Positions 23,738 through 36,344 of a stretch of DNA of 64,000 nucleotides are shown here, piece after piece. The notes beneath the pieces were generated by a model. It searched no databases and was not told the origin of the DNA. It saw only the letters and a program-made list of their open reading frames with translations. Source of the DNA: Mauremys mutica. Taxonomy: Eukaryota; Chordata; Testudines; Geoemydidae. The stretch is from contig NC_059081.1 of the NCBI RefSeq assembly GCF_020497125.1, positions 13,859,105 to 13,923,104 of the forward strand, in the 5' to 3' direction. Both the position numbers and the translations under genes were made by a program. The first letter of the stretch is position 1. The number at the start of each line of letters is the position of its first letter.

Positions 23738-23830
23738 GGTGATTCATTACAATGACAACTGAGAAAAACAGATCACTTAGAATTTATGATGAGGTAATTC
23801 TGCTTTTCTGAGCCATTGTAATGAATCACC
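23738..23830. repeat. Hairpin with perfect 17-bp arms
   Basis: GGTGATTCATTACAATG at 23738-23754 is exactly complementary to CATTGTAATGAATCACC at 23814-23830. Inside, 'ctgagaaaaacaga' and 'tctgcttttctgag' continue the pairing with two mismatches. The surroundings are AT-rich single-copy-looking DNA. It could be an ancient conserved hairpin repeat or a transcribed structure; no coding content. Confidence 0.7.
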
Positions 23831-24412
23831 ATTTTCCCTCCCTTCCTTGACCTAATTTTCAAAATCATATACCTGTAGAAAATATTGTGATGAGGATTGT
23901 TTTAATTATCTCCTACATTTTCTTCTAATTTCTAGAAAGACATCTACTCTTGATTGGGGGGAGGGATTAACGAGCAGACTATAAAAATATTCTTGAAATC
24001 CAGATTAATTATTAGTTGTGTGGACTTCAGAGAGTTTTCATTTGCATTCACTGATTTTTTTAAAGTAAATATTTACATTTATACAGATGTGCCTTTCACA
24101 GTCGTTCCTAGACACATACACAGGGTTAAAAATGACAATAGCCTCTATTATCCTGTAATACTTTTCCCAAATAATGTCTAGGTGTCCAGTAGGCATTTGT
24201 GGCTCTGGACCATCAGTAATGTAAATGATTATTAAAGCTCAGTCTTTGGAATTCATAAATCTTTTGTTTATTTAAAAATATTTACAAATGGAATTCATTG
24301 AGCAGGAACTACATAAAGACCCTGCTAAGGAGGCGATGCATGTACATTGGCAGCTATGCTGAAGTAACAATAGGACACCATATTAACAATTGTTTTTACT
24401 GTATTTAAGGAC

Positions 24413-24484
24413 AACATTCTGCCTTGATGTAATCAGGCCTAACTTCCACTGAATTCAGGCTTACACCAGGGTTGAATTTGGCCC
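24413..24484. repeat. Short palindromic repeat (family A)
   Basis: It runs from 'acattctgccttgatgtaa' to 'cagggttgaatttggcccc', with 'ggcctaacttccactgaattcaggcttacacc' in the centre. Ends and centre match the family, with moderate decay. Confidence 0.45.
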
Positions 24485-24949
24485 CTTATCTCATTTTGTC
24501 CAAAGTAGATTAGTTCTTTAACTGTGAAATTCTTTGGTTTTGTGACACAATAATACAGTCATGTAGATGCAATTTTTATCCACACATGGTTCATCGCGTG
24601 TATACATGTGCTCTTAATAAAAGCTTCTGAAATATGCAAATCACTGAATGTTACAAAAATACTTGCTTCAGTAATATCTTCAAGCAATGAGATTCACCGG
24701 CTGGTTATGAAGTGTGCAAAAATGGTATTTACCTCTGTGTATTAGAAATGGCATGCTTTTTAATTTCATACAAGTCCCTTCTGTATAAATGGGAAGTGGA
24801 AATATAAGAGTGCACAATTTTCCTTTGATTCTTGTTTATGCTGCATGCGTCTACCTTTCCTGCATACTTTCCCCCGCTTTCTAAATTAAAGTCTCTCTTC
24901 TATGGACTCACCTTTTAAAATCTCTCCTCCAACAATTATTGTTGCCTTT

Positions 24950-26350
24950 TCTGAACCTTTACCATTTCTGCTACACCTTTTTGAGAGCAGGTGAGTAAAC
25001 TAAATGGATTATTCAAAGTGAGTATGGCTCATTGATTTGGAGGTCATCATATTTTCTGTATATCTATCCTCTTCTTAATGCTGCCTAACATCAAATTTAC
25101 AATTCTGATTGCCACCGTGTATTGAATTTGAACAGATGTCTTAATTGAATTGTCCATAACCGTGCCTTAGAAGTTTACAACTATTCCACATCTCAACAGA
25201 GAGTATTAGCTGAATTTGCACCTTCCAACATGAGTTACCAGCATAAGCAGAATTTCATCTGCCACACTGCCCAATTTTCTCATTTTGCTACGTCCTTCTG
25301 GAGTCTCTCACAAACCTCCTTACTAACTAATTTTGGTCCCTAGATAATGAACGATGCAAGCCCTAGTATGGATCCTGGAGCAGCCTCCTACAATGTAGTT
25401 CCATGCTCAGAACGCCCATTTATTCCTCCTATTTGCTCCTATCACTTGGACAGTTGTCAATGACGGAACTTTAATCAGTAATTACAAAGTTTCCTTAATA
25501 GCCCCTTGTGAAGAACGTTATCAAGAGCCTTTCGGAAATTAAATAAATTATATCCATTGGTCCTCCTTCACTTATTATTGTACTTTCAAAGAATACAGAG
25601 AGACATAACTTATCCTTACAATAATCTTGCTGCTTTGACCTTATCATATGCTTATAAGGAGGCTTGGAAATAATTTTGTACCTGATAATTTCCTCTACCT
25701 TTTTTTTCCTGTTGTGGAAGCAACCTTCACTAGGTCAGAGTACCTGGTATCGCCATAGCAAGTTATTTATTTATTTTTTAAGATGGACATAATGTTGTCA
25801 ATGACACAGTAGCAGATTTTAATTTTACATTACATATTCTTGTTAGTAGCACAGTTACTTCATTTTAAATCCCTAGAACATGTTTGCATCCATTCACGGA
25901 GAAGCCAATATAAGTCAATGGAAAGACTCCAATTAGATCAATCCGCTCCTGGAGTTGCATTACTTTATTAGCTCTCCATTTCCAATTCTTTTGTCTCTGA
26001 TAGTGCCACACCTTCATGACTTGTAACAGATTAACTGCACGGTACGTAATTCCTCATCATGCTGTGTGGAAGAGGCCAATGTAAAAATACCATTCCGTGT
26101 CTCAACAATCTTAACTTTTTTCTATTTTTCTCTTTATGACCCTACTGGCTTTCTACATCTGATATACTTAAAGAATTATTATTTGTCTTTGACCATTTGG
26201 TTACTTCTTCATCCAATTTCCTCTTACTCCTCTTAGTCTCCATCTTATTTGTCACAAGCCACAGTCTATAGTTTTCTTAACTTCACTTGGGATGAATTTT
26301 TATTTCTTTAAAGGGTGCTTTTTTGAGCTTGAATAAACTTTTGTACCTTG
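24950..26350 (-). mobile_element. Very old CR1/L3-type LINE relic
   Basis: In the minus direction the phrases at 25540-25560 ('ataatttatttaatttccgaaaggctc') correspond to a broken RT motif A region. Those at 25200-25360 correspond to the segment downstream of the FADD box, with the usual order kept. There are stops in every frame and no frame over 60 codons follows the homology. The call depends on the order of remembered segments, so ends are uncertain by about 100 bp. Confidence 0.45.
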
Positions 26351-26829
26351 TAATATGATTACTTTTGTATTGATATTTTTGTTACTTTTTTCTTTTTAGC
26401 ACTAAAATGGGCACACTTTCTGTGATGGTTCTACTGGTATTTGCTTAAGCCTCCAAGCTGATGTTTTGGATTTTAATTTCCTAACTATTTCCTCCCAGGC
26501 GAGTGGCAGACCCTGCTGATTTGGTTGACTAAATGTACCCTTTCCACACCCCCACACACCATTTGAAAACTTCTTATGTCTACTTGAAGTTAAGGTATTT
26601 GATGTGGACCTGTCACGTGGTGCCATTACCATAGAAACAAGGATAAAAAATTACATGAACAACATGTTAAAATCACTTTAAAATATTTGCTTTCATTTCT
26701 GTTAGTTTAATGATTCTATGTATTATTACAAGACATAAAATTGGACTTCTTTGTGTCCCCAAAGCATCACAACAACAATCTATAGGCTAAAACAAAATTA
26801 ATAATAAATGTATACAGGTATCATTGAAA

Positions 26830-29000
26830 TGTAATAGCGTTGATGATCTTTATAGGCAACATAATCATCAGCATTTTCTTCATCTCTATGATGTCTATCG
26901 AGAATGCATGGGTTACCAAAGTCTTTATTGCCTTGTACACATTTCTGTTTAGGGAAGATTGTTCAGACTACAGACACAGTTGATTGTGCAGTGACCTCCT
27001 ATTGGGCTTGTAGAAGCGTGGATGCCACTAGGCCCCTGAAGAATACAGGAAGTATAATTTTTCCATCCATATTGCAATGGTAATCCAATATCCAGTTTAC
27101 TTACGTGAGAGACACCCAAATCTTTGTTTGTCAAGATGCTCTTTTGACATACTTGTCAAAACTGTCATCAAATGGTGGGAGTTTGGCTAGTGACTTGTCC
27201 TTTTTGATGACTAAATTGAGGCACAAGCAATTCACGTCTCTGTGGGTCTCTTTTTCTTCTCGCTGTGGTCATACCACACTGCTACCATCTTCCTTGCTGC
27301 AGAAATTGTGGCTTGTCTGTCAATCTCTCCAAATTTGGCAAGTTCTCTGAAGCAGTAAGCTCCTTTTGTTTTGACATTAACTGCAGAGTTTTTGCCAGTA
27401 CCAAATAGGGATCACACATCCTGTTAAAGCATATATAGAAGGAAGTATGTTGCAGAAGTCAGGAGTGAGTGCATCACAAATTGCATGCACAAGTATGAAG
27501 CAATGCTTCTCAGTTGTGCTAGTAATGGCACCTGTTTCAAATCACATCTTATCTATTTGTTTCATTTTTGGAAAGTAGTTAATAGCAAGGACCAAAACAT
27601 TTGGATCAGGTGACCTAATTAATATGGTTCCTTTGACACCAAGAGACCCAAAAGCTATTCTGGCACATATAGAATGCAGGAGGATCCTTGTATCTGCTTC
27701 CTCTTGAGTACTGTACAAGTCTTGGGCTACTTCAACGCCTCTACTGTTGATGGAGTTTTCTACCTCACCACCGGAAAACACCTCCAGCAAGGAGAAGTGT
27801 TTGTGTTGGGTGAACTTCTACGGTCTCAGGTGCTTTTTGAACCATATATTCAGAGGAATTTGACAAGTGATTTGATGCCACATTCAGAAACTTTTTCCAT
27901 GGAGGCACAAGGCAATCAATCAATCACCTGGTATTTCTTGCATCTGACCTTAGATCCTGTCCAGTGCTGTCTTTCTGCAGTTTTCACAGTTACTGTTATC
28001 AAATATTTTGATTATAGATTTAGCTTTGTCAAATCCTTGCAGGAACTGCTTCAAGTATTCAGCAAGCAGTTCACTGTATGTGTGGAATTTGTCTTCAGTC
28101 ATCATTTGTATGACAGTGTTGGCATCTCTGATATACACTGTGGTATCTTTGTTGCATGTTCCTAGCTCATAGATTATTTCAGTTTGAGCTTCGAACTGAC
28201 ACTCTTAAGATTTGTTTGTTCTTCTCATTGTTCCATCAGCATGGAAGGAGGACATAGGTACAGGTCCTATCAGGTGACTAAGACCAGTTGCCATTGAAAC
28301 ATCATCACGGCAACTGGCTAAGGATTGGGCTCTGTGGAAAACAATTTCTGGCCTTATAGCTACTGTGATTGTTCCTCCCATCCCTGAATTAAATCTGGGC
28401 TATGTACACACTGCAGCTGAGGTCAGTATAAGTTATGTCGCTGAGGTGTGTCAATAAGCCACCCCCCCAGAATGACGTAAGTTATGCCTACCTAAGCACT
28501 GGTGTGGACAGCGCTATGTCGGCGGGAGAACCACTTGCAGGGGCTGGAATAACTAAGTTGACAGGAGAGCTCTCTGCTGTCGGCTTAGAGCGTCTGCACT
28601 AGCAGTGCTGCTGTAAGCTCTGTAGTGTAGCCATAGCCTTGGTCTTCTTGGCTATTTCAGCAAGATGCCAACTTCCTTGAATGGGCTGAAAAAGCTTCAT
28701 GTCCTATCCGAATCAAGTGCACCTCTTGCAAACCTCTCCACTACTTCTTCACTGACATCCACTGTTTTCAGTAGAGACTCTTGTACATCTGATGTTAAAG
28801 GCAGTCCAGCAGATATGTTGATATGCACCTCTGGATGTGAGTCAGGGGCAAATGTCATCATGTTAATGCCATGGCTGGTAAGGGCAGTACCATGCTCTTT
28901 ATCCCTCTTCAGTGCAGAGGCAAGGACTTACCTATGGACTTTGTTTTCACTACTTCATGTTAGGCCACTTCTTTCTTTCATAGCTTTTGCATATTCATGA
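26830..29000 (-). pseudogene. Decayed coding relic of a transposon-associated gene family (EEADTR type)
   Basis: On the minus strand, successive segments form one long broken protein. From N to C: VLASALKRDKEHGTAL and KTVDVSEEVVERFARGALD (28.95-28.68 kb); KFHTYSELLAEYLKQFLQG (28.1 kb); STQEEADTRILLHS and GTILIRSPDPNVLVLAI (27.72-27.58 kb); FRELAKFGEIDRQATISAAR (27.35 kb); KLPPFDDSFDKYVKRAS (27.19-27.14 kb); and an open end KCVQGNKDFGNP with DEENADDYV (26.94-26.87 kb). The EEADTR...RSPD.DVLVL and LPP.DD...H/YV.RA blocks are a recurrent, functionally uncharacterised family in animal genomes that I associate with mobile elements. Stops and shifts separate all blocks, and a MITE sits at 28398-28638 inside it. 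Function not known. Confidence 0.6.
28395..28641. mobile_element. MITE inserted in the coding relic
   Basis: The 241-bp element (28398-28638) has imperfect TIRs: GGCTATGTACACACTGCAG on the left and, reverse complemented, GGCTATGGCTACACTACAG on the right. Flanks are CTG and TTG, a possible diverged 3-bp duplication. The body is GC-richer than the surroundings and has no coding capacity. Removing it rejoins the coding relic, so it is younger than the relic. Confidence 0.65.
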
Positions 29001-29009
29001 TATGAAGCT

Positions 29010-30480
29010 GTGTATTGTTATCTCTAGCACTAATACTGACCTGTGCATAATTAGAAAGCTAGTACTGGGTGCATGGACAATTACAAATTAATTGTAATTG
29101 CCTTCCACCAGGCAGACTAGATGCCACCCTGCATGTACAAAAAGCTTACAAATGCAGACGCATTACATTAGGAATTGACTAAATTTATATCTACCCACTA
29201 TGCAATGCAAAGTGGGGGCATGTTACCTCAGTGTGAGGCTGAGCTGGTCAGGAAATTTCAACTGAAAATATAGAAAACTATTATAAATCACTTGTGAGAT
29301 ACTTTGACATTAAGACTATGTGATGTGAAAGCATTTCATGTTAGTATAACAAACTGCTGATATTCATCATTTTTGCCACATGCTAAAAAGCTTCATCATT
29401 TCTGGAAAAAAAATTATTTGCCCATGCAAAACCATAACAATCTTGTAATACATTGTTGTTTGGTAGCTTTGACCAATAAACACCCAACTTAGGTTTTGAA
29501 ATAAACTTAAACAGTAAAAGCTCTAGTTACAGTCATGTTGCAATGTTTCTGGAACAATGTAAAAAATGACCCTCATTTTGAGTACCATTGTTTCACCTCG
29601 CCTACAGGCTTATGGCACCCCTTGACAGCTCCATATCAGACCGTATCTAAATGTATATAAAATAAGCTTTCAAATGATATACGATGTGAGTGTCTGTAGA
29701 GCGGGTACATTAAACTCCAAAACCACAAGCCTTTTTTGGAGAATTGCCTCATGCCTATTCAGGCTATTTCTAAAAGGATCCACATTTTAAAAATCCCCCT
29801 TTCCTGATTTTTTTTGTATGTGTCACTGGACTATGCCTGGATATAGACCACTCTGTCACCGTTACTTAGAAGCTCAACCACCTTTGGTAGTGCACAGCAC
29901 CAATGCAAGAATAGCTTCTCTTCCAGAACAAGTTGTTCCAGGAAGCAGTAATTTATAGTCCTGATAATTTATTTCTCCAGACCGTGTTCTGAGATGATAT
30001 TCAACTAGTTTATGGTACGGTACTTGAAGTCACTCATTATTGTTCTATTATATTTAGTTTTCTCCCAATGACCTGCATTCACCACTGCAATTCTGATCTA
30101 AAGGTTGCTATTACAACCCACGCTACTACTCTTTGTATTTTCATTAACTGGGAATTTTATCCATGCTGATTATACCTCATGGTCTGCTCCATCCAAAAGC
30201 TGTATTTTGACAGTCTATGAAATCCCTGATGTGCACAGTAGGACATAACTCTCCTCACCTTTGCAGCTCTACCTCTCTTTCCTTTACAGTTTATAGTCAG
30301 GAATTATGGTATCTTACTCACTCTTCTTATTCCATCTAGCTTCTGAAACACCAGCTATAACAAGGTCTCTTCCTTATATCAGACATTCCAACACACTCAG
30401 TTTTGCTTTTAAGCTCGATGCATTGGCATTGTATTTTGGGAGCCAGATTCACTCCATGCCAGAAGAATCTTGGCCAGGGG
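29010..30480. other. No recognisable gene or repeat
   Basis: AT-rich DNA without a supported frame or a recognised repeat. The overlapping frames at 30306-30632 run into the MITE at 30491 and are not genes. Confidence 0.45.
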
Positions 30481-30490
30481 TTCCCAGTTA

Positions 30491-30608
30491 GGGCGACCAG
30501 ACGGCAAATGTGAAAAATCGGGACAGGAGGTGGGGGGTAATAGGAGCCTATATAAGAAAAAGACCCAAAAATCGGGACTGTCCCTATAAAATTGGGACAT
30601 CTGGTCAC
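30491..30608. mobile_element. Short MITE with 'gaccaga' TIRs
   Basis: The left end GGGCGACCAGACGGCAAATG pairs with the right end (reverse complement AGTGACCAGATGTCCCAATT) over the 'gaccaga' core. Internal 'aaatcgggac' blocks are also inverted ('aaaatcgggactgtccc'). About 118 bp, non-coding, directly before a CR1. Superfamily uncertain. Confidence 0.6.
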
Positions 30609-30611
30609 TGA

Positions 30612-31528
30612 GGTGTTAGTACCGTTATACAAGGCACTGGTGAGGCCTCATCTGGAATACTGTGTGCAGTTCTGGTCTCCCATGTTTAAGAAGGATGAAT
30701 TCAAACTGGAACAGGTACAGAGATGGGCTACTAGGATGATATGAAGAATGGAAAACCTGTCTTATGAAAGGAGACCGAAAGAGCTTGGCTGGTATAGCCT
30801 AACCAAAAGAAGACTGAGGGGGGGATATGATTGCTCTTTATAAATATATCAGAGGGATAAATATTAGGGAGGGAGAGGAATTATTTAAGCTTAGTACCAA
30901 CGTGGACACAAGAACAAATGGATATAAACTGGACACTAGGAAGTTTAGACTTGAAATCAGATGAAGGAGGAGTGAAATTCTGGAACAGCTTTCCAAGGGG
31001 AGTAGTGAGGGCAAAAGACATATCTGGCTTTAAGACTAAGCTTGATAAATTTATGGAGGGGATGGTATGATGGGATAGCTTAATTTTGGCAATTCATTTG
31101 GCAATTGATATTTGATTATCTGCAGGTAAGTATGCCCAGTGGACTGTGATGGGATGTTAGATGGGATGGGATCGGAGTTACTACAGAGAATTCTTTCCTG
31201 GGTGCTGGCTGGTGAGTCTTGCCCACAAGCTCAGGGTTTAACTGCTCGCCATATTTGGGGTCGGGAAGGAATTTTCCTGTGGGGCAGATTGGCAGAAGCC
31301 CTGGAGATTTTTTGCCTTCCTCTGCAGCATGGAGCACAGGTCACTTGCTGGGGGATTCTCTGCAGCTTGAGGTCTTCAAACTACAATTTGAGGACTTCAG
31401 TAACTCAGACATAGGCTAAGGGTTTGCTACAGGAGTGGGTGGGTGAGATTCTGTGGCCTGCATTGTGCAGGGGGTCAGACTAGATGATCATAATGGTCCC
31501 TTCTGACCTTAAAGTCTATGAGACACTC
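30612..31528 (+). mobile_element. CR1 LINE with long 3' UTR
   Basis: It begins inside the ORF2 C-terminal region ('ttatacaaggcactggtgag', 'cctcatctggaatactgtg') and runs through the 'ttaggaagtttagacttgaaatcag' block. It then has a 450-bp 3' UTR, ending 'atgatcataatggtcccttctgacctt' and 'aaagtctatgag'. The same 3' UTR in reverse is at 55530-55962, so both belong to one subfamily. Coding remnants are broken by stops. Confidence 0.85.
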
Positions 31529-31897
31529 TGCCAGGAGACCTCAAAATTGATTGGTGCAGTCTACAAAGTCAGCACCTCTCCTGACCAGAATTAAAGACTT
31601 CTTTTCACAGTAGGAACCCTGAAGGAAAAGGACTTCTCCGAGCTGAATTCCCAGCTTCTCCCCAAAGCACAGGAGATGCAAATTGCCTCTGAGTCAAATT
31701 TGGCCCTTTATTTGTAAAGGTTTGAGAACATTTTTGATTATTTTCTTCCTCTGCCTCTTGTTTTACCAAGTGCTGCCTTAAATAGAGAGTTTTATCCTAT
31801 ATTACCAGAGCCACAATTTCACTAGTACTTCTGCTGTGCCTTGCAGATTTGATCAGATCTGAGTACTTCTCAGCACCTCCCGGCTTTTCTCAACTTC

Positions 31898-32460
31898 CAG
31901 AGAAGGGCAACAAAAATGATGAGGGGTGTGGAACAGCTTCTATATGAGGCGAGATTAATAAGACTGGGACTATTCATCTTAGAAAAGAGCTGACTAAAGG
32001 GGGATATGATGGAGGTCTATAAAATCATGAATGGTGTGGAGAAAGTGAATAAGGAAGTGTTATTTACCCCTTCACATAACACAAGAGCCAGGAGTCACCT
32101 TTAAAACAAAAGGAAGTACTTCTTCACACAGTGCACAGTCAACCTGTGGAAATCATTGCCAGGGACTGTTGTGATGGACAAAAGTGTAACTGGGTTCAAA
32201 AAAGAATTAGATAATTCATGGAGGATAGGTCCATCAATGGCTATTGGCCAAGGTGGTCAGGGATGCAGCCCCATGCTCTAGGTATCCTTAAACCTCTGAC
32301 TGACAGAAGCTGGGACTGGATGACAGGGGATGGATCACACGATAACTGCCCTGTTCTGTTCATTCCCTATGAACTATATGGCTTCAGCCATTGCCAGAAG
32401 ACAGCATACTGGGCTAGATGGATTACTGGTCTGATCCAGTATGGCCATTCTTATATTATT
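31898..32460 (+). mobile_element. CR1 LINE 3' end, second subfamily
   Basis: It starts 'tccagagaagggcaacaaaaatgatg' (31897 on). Then comes 'ttagaaaagagctgactaaaggggg', then 'acttcttcacacagtgcacagtcaacctgtgg', and the tail 'gggctagatggattactggtctgatccagtatggcc'. The tail differs from the neighbouring copy at 30.6 kb, marking another CR1 subfamily. 5' truncated, with several stops. Confidence 0.8.
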
Positions 32461-33603
32461 ATATCTATTTTCTATTTTATTTTCTTCAATATTTGAAACT
32501 CAAAAGTGTGTAGTTCAATTTAATCTATTCCTATATTATTAATTATTACTATTATTATTTACTCTAGGGGCAACCACTCCGAGATGCAGAAAACTCATAA
32601 ATTGATGGACATAAACAGATGGTCAACATGATGATACCACTTAGGGGTAGGTTTTCAAATGGAACTGATGGATTTTGGCAAAGACCTTGCCAAACTGCAA
32701 ATGACTCTGGATGAGCTAATTTGATTGTATGGTAGAACTAGAGTGTCACTTCACAGAAATTTATGGTAAAGCTAGATGGTTAACTTGTGATAATACAGTA
32801 ACTATTTTAAGTGCAAAATATACAGGGCCTGTCTATGTCTAGTAATCACCAAAGAACAAATAAGGGAAAATAAGCGGTTATGGTAGATTAGAAAATAGGG
32901 AGGTTGCATTCAAAAGCCGTTAGCAGTCCAATATGACTGAATAAAGCTTCCCTTATGATGCTTCCTCTAGGAAGGTCACTTCAAAGATACTCAGATAAGA
33001 AAAAGACAATTTATCTGCTAAAGGGTTTTCCCCTAGAAACCTCCAAATTTCATATACAGACCATTTGTTTTTCATTCACTACAGATTTCTAAAGTCACTT
33101 TTGCAATTGCCCAAGATGGTTAAGGGAAAAAATTAGAAATTATATTAAATGGCTCATTTTTACTTCAGCACATTTATGAAACAACAGGCAGCAAAGAATG
33201 AGAAAATTCCATTCCAAACTCTTTCATTAAATAACCACCACAGCGGAAGAATGATATCACTTCGTCTTTTAAAATCTACTTTTATCATCCGTTATTGCAT
33301 CGCAATAGTGTCTAGAAGCTTGTATCCAGGGCTCCATTGTGCTAAGCACTGTACACACACAGAATAAGGACGGGTCTCTGCCCCAAGAAGTTATGATGTT
33401 CATTTTTTCATGCTGTGTGTATATTTATTTTTTTATTTTATTTTATTTTTTATTTCTGTCCAAACTTTGTATTCCATTTTCAATACTCTACAGGTAATTA
33501 ACTTGCCAGAACAAGATAATGGTAAATGACATCACCTGAAATTAAGAATAAAAACAAAATGTACCAATAAAGAGCTCAAACCTGCAAAGTGCTGAGCATT
33601 CTG

Positions 33604-33984
33604 ACCCTGATCCAGCAAAGCACTTACGCACGTGCTTAAACTTTTAAATACATGAGTAACTCCACTGACGATATATATGTAAAATGATGACATTGTTGTG
33701 GAACCTGGAGAAAATGTAACACAAAGTTTGAACATCAACAAACACAGCATGAAAACTGACCCCTCAATTATTCGGAGGCTTTTTTGTTTGTTTGTATTGT
33801 ATTTTATGAAAAGATTGATAAATGGCTCCCTCCTTAGAATGTGGATGTGGTATTAGTAGAACTGCTTAGCGTTGCCACCTCAGGCCTCCGGTCCTGACAA
33901 GACACACATGCGTGGAGCTTTAAGCACACAAGTAGTCCCGGGGACTAAATTAAGCATATGTGTAGCTCTCTGCAGGATTAGGTC
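33604..33984. repeat. Two family B palindromic repeats
   Basis: Copy one, 33604-33670: 'accctgatccagcaaagcacttacgcacgtgctta' followed by 'catgagtaactccactga'. Copy two, 33918-33984: 'ctttaagcacacaagtagtccc', 'ttaagcatatgtgtagctctctgcaggatta'. The second resembles the inverted half of the first. About 250 bp of other DNA separates them. Confidence 0.4.
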
Positions 33985-35293
33985 CTTAAGTAGGACACAG
34001 ATAGGCATTTTGTAATCCATGAAAAGGTCTGCATCAGCATGAAATGAAACATTCACTTACCCTTACTCACACAACACCAAGTTTCTGTCCTCACACCCTT
34101 CACCCACACAACACTAAGCAGGACAGGTTCTCAACTACTCAGTCCATTTATCAACTGGATCTTTAGTACTTTACATTTAAAGGGCCAATGAGGTTGCATG
34201 GTTATAATTAAGGGCATATTTTGATCCCCCCCCAAACAATCTGTTTAGTCCATTGCGGATTAAACCCATTTTGTTACCTGCCTATCAAAGGTCCTTCCTT
34301 ATATTTCTCTTTCATCTCGGTAATCTACACTATTTACACTGCCATGAATTAATACATTCCACACATTGATTCTTATGTCGGACACTTGTGCCTGCCCCAC
34401 AGAGTATCTTATACAGTCAGCCACCGCACACATGCCAGCAAGCACACTGACTGTTTTTATAAGACAGGCACATGTGGGTGCCTAAGAATTTGAGACAAGG
34501 ATCGGGACCCATATGGAGTCAATGAGCCTGATTCTCCAGTTCCTTGATGGTATGAGCAGTGAAACAGCGTAGGCTCAGGGTGCAACATAATGTCTCCAGT
34601 AGCATTCCCCAGGAGGGAAAATAAAATCACATTTAAAAGGAAAAGGGGATCTAGCTTGTCTAATTTATGTTGAATAATCTGCCCCTCATGTTTCATTATT
34701 ATTTATTTGTACTCTGGTAGAAATCAGAGGCCTCAGTCAGAATCTAGATCACATTGTACTAGGTGTCCAGCAAACACATAGGGAGACATGGTCCTGGCCC
34801 CAAAGACTTTACAATCATCAAAAAAGATGGAAACAGAGAGACAAAAGATGGGGAAAAGTTGTACAACATACAGGCAAAGTGAGCAGGACAATGTTGGGCA
34901 CATTGCACAGTACTAAGGCATTTCTTTATATCATTTTATTTACATTACAGAAACTTAGTTTGGAGGGTGGGGTAGGGAGGTGATGTGCATTATGACCTGT
35001 GGATTTGCATTATGCAAATCTGTGTCTCGTGAGTGAAATTATCGGTGGGTATTATTTGATGCCTTAGTACTGCCTCTCTCTCTCATTGTTGAATAAGTTA
35101 AGTACCTTCTTCAATAGTTTAAATAAGACCGAGGGAGAAATATTGGACTAGAATCATCCCTGATTTAAAACTACTGATTTCAAGCTAGAGCAGGGACAAA
35201 TTTCAAGCCTGACAGTTTTCCTTCTGTCAAGTAGATGAAATATTTCATATGTGCTACGTGTTCCAACATATGTTGGCTACTTACTTTTTTAAA

Positions 35294-35325
35294 GGGGGGG
35301 GGGGGAGAGAGAGAGAGAGAGAGAA
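35294..35325. repeat. G12 run plus (GA)n microsatellite
   Basis: Twelve consecutive G (35294-35305) are followed by about ten GA units. A run like this is prone to length change and polymerase slippage. A second G-rich patch is at 42724-42760. Confidence 0.95.
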
Positions 35326-36344
35326 ACTGCTCCTTTCCATAAGGCTTTTTTTCCCCTCCAGATTTGCTCTCCTTATATTGTTAACTCCATCCTTTACTCG
35401 AGTATCTTTTTTCTTTAGCTTCCAAAAGATATTGTACTTAATCTAGAGCTTCTAAAAGGGCCATAAGTCAGCATAAGATTATTTTCCTTTAGTGTCCCTG
35501 AGCCCAAGTCTTAACAACCCATTGCACTGCCAGCGTGCAGGATGCCCTCTCTGCTGTCATTGATAGCTGCTTGATATTATCCCAGCTCTTTTGTCCACAA
35601 TACTGGTGTACTCAACATTCTTGGCACTCAGAATGCTGAGAATCCCCTACAGCCCTCCTCTATCAGAAAGCACCACATTCTCCACTCTTTGTTGCTGCAA
35701 TTCCTTCTCAAAAGCTCAGACTTATCCCTCTCAAGCACATTTGCCACTTCAAATCTATTTCCCCATGGGACATTTTGCATTATCATAACAACCTGTTTGC
35801 TTTTCCTGGACTGCAGAACATTGTCCAGGCTTTTTATACTGCCAGTAGAACCACTTTCTGCTTCAGATTCTCTCTTATTTCTCAATCTGGTTCTTTTGCA
35901 AACATTCTCTGCGAGCACTTTCTCCTTTATTTCTGCTGCGTATTTTTATCCCTCTGTCTTATATACCTAACAAATATAGGTCCAGTTTGCTTTCTGTTCT
36001 CACTTGCAGCCAACATTTCTTTACACTTTAATCATCATGTTACGCTCCTGAGGCAGAATCACGGACCCTGGGAAAACGTGCTACAAGACTGCTCTTCTCT
36101 CAAAGGGTGATATCCTGGCCCCATTGAAGCCTATGGCAAAACTACTACTGACTTCAGTGGGGCCAGGAGAGCATTAGCTCTTTTTTTAAACTCCTGTTGA
36201 CAGCCTTGGGGGAGTGTTGAAAATTTAATGTAATCTTCTGTTATTTATATGTTCCCATTTCCCAGAAATCTTCAGGGAAAAGTTTTCTACTGGGTTAAAA
36301 CAATAGGCTCCAAAGCTAGTTCAGTTCAGCATTTGGTCTGGGTT

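Larger units (their letters stand above)
32520..36330. other. Mostly unannotated DNA with short old repeats
   Basis: No gene is supported. Small items are L2/CORE-SINE-like tails in reverse near 33290-33395 and 34695-34830, family B palindromes at 33604-33670 and 33918-33984, an AT-rich run at 33420-33460 and the G/GA microsatellite at 35294. Opposing frames of 93-111 codons at 35628-36110 have no recognisable domain. Confidence 0.45.

Noticed and set aside
31139..31414. 91-codon frame in the CR1 3' UTR, also open in the copy at 55643-55918
   Set aside because: Comparing the two copies codon by codon I count about 8 silent and about 20 replacement differences, close to what neutral drift gives. 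There is no sign of protein-level selection, and the plus copy begins with GTG. It is an open consensus, not a supported gene.
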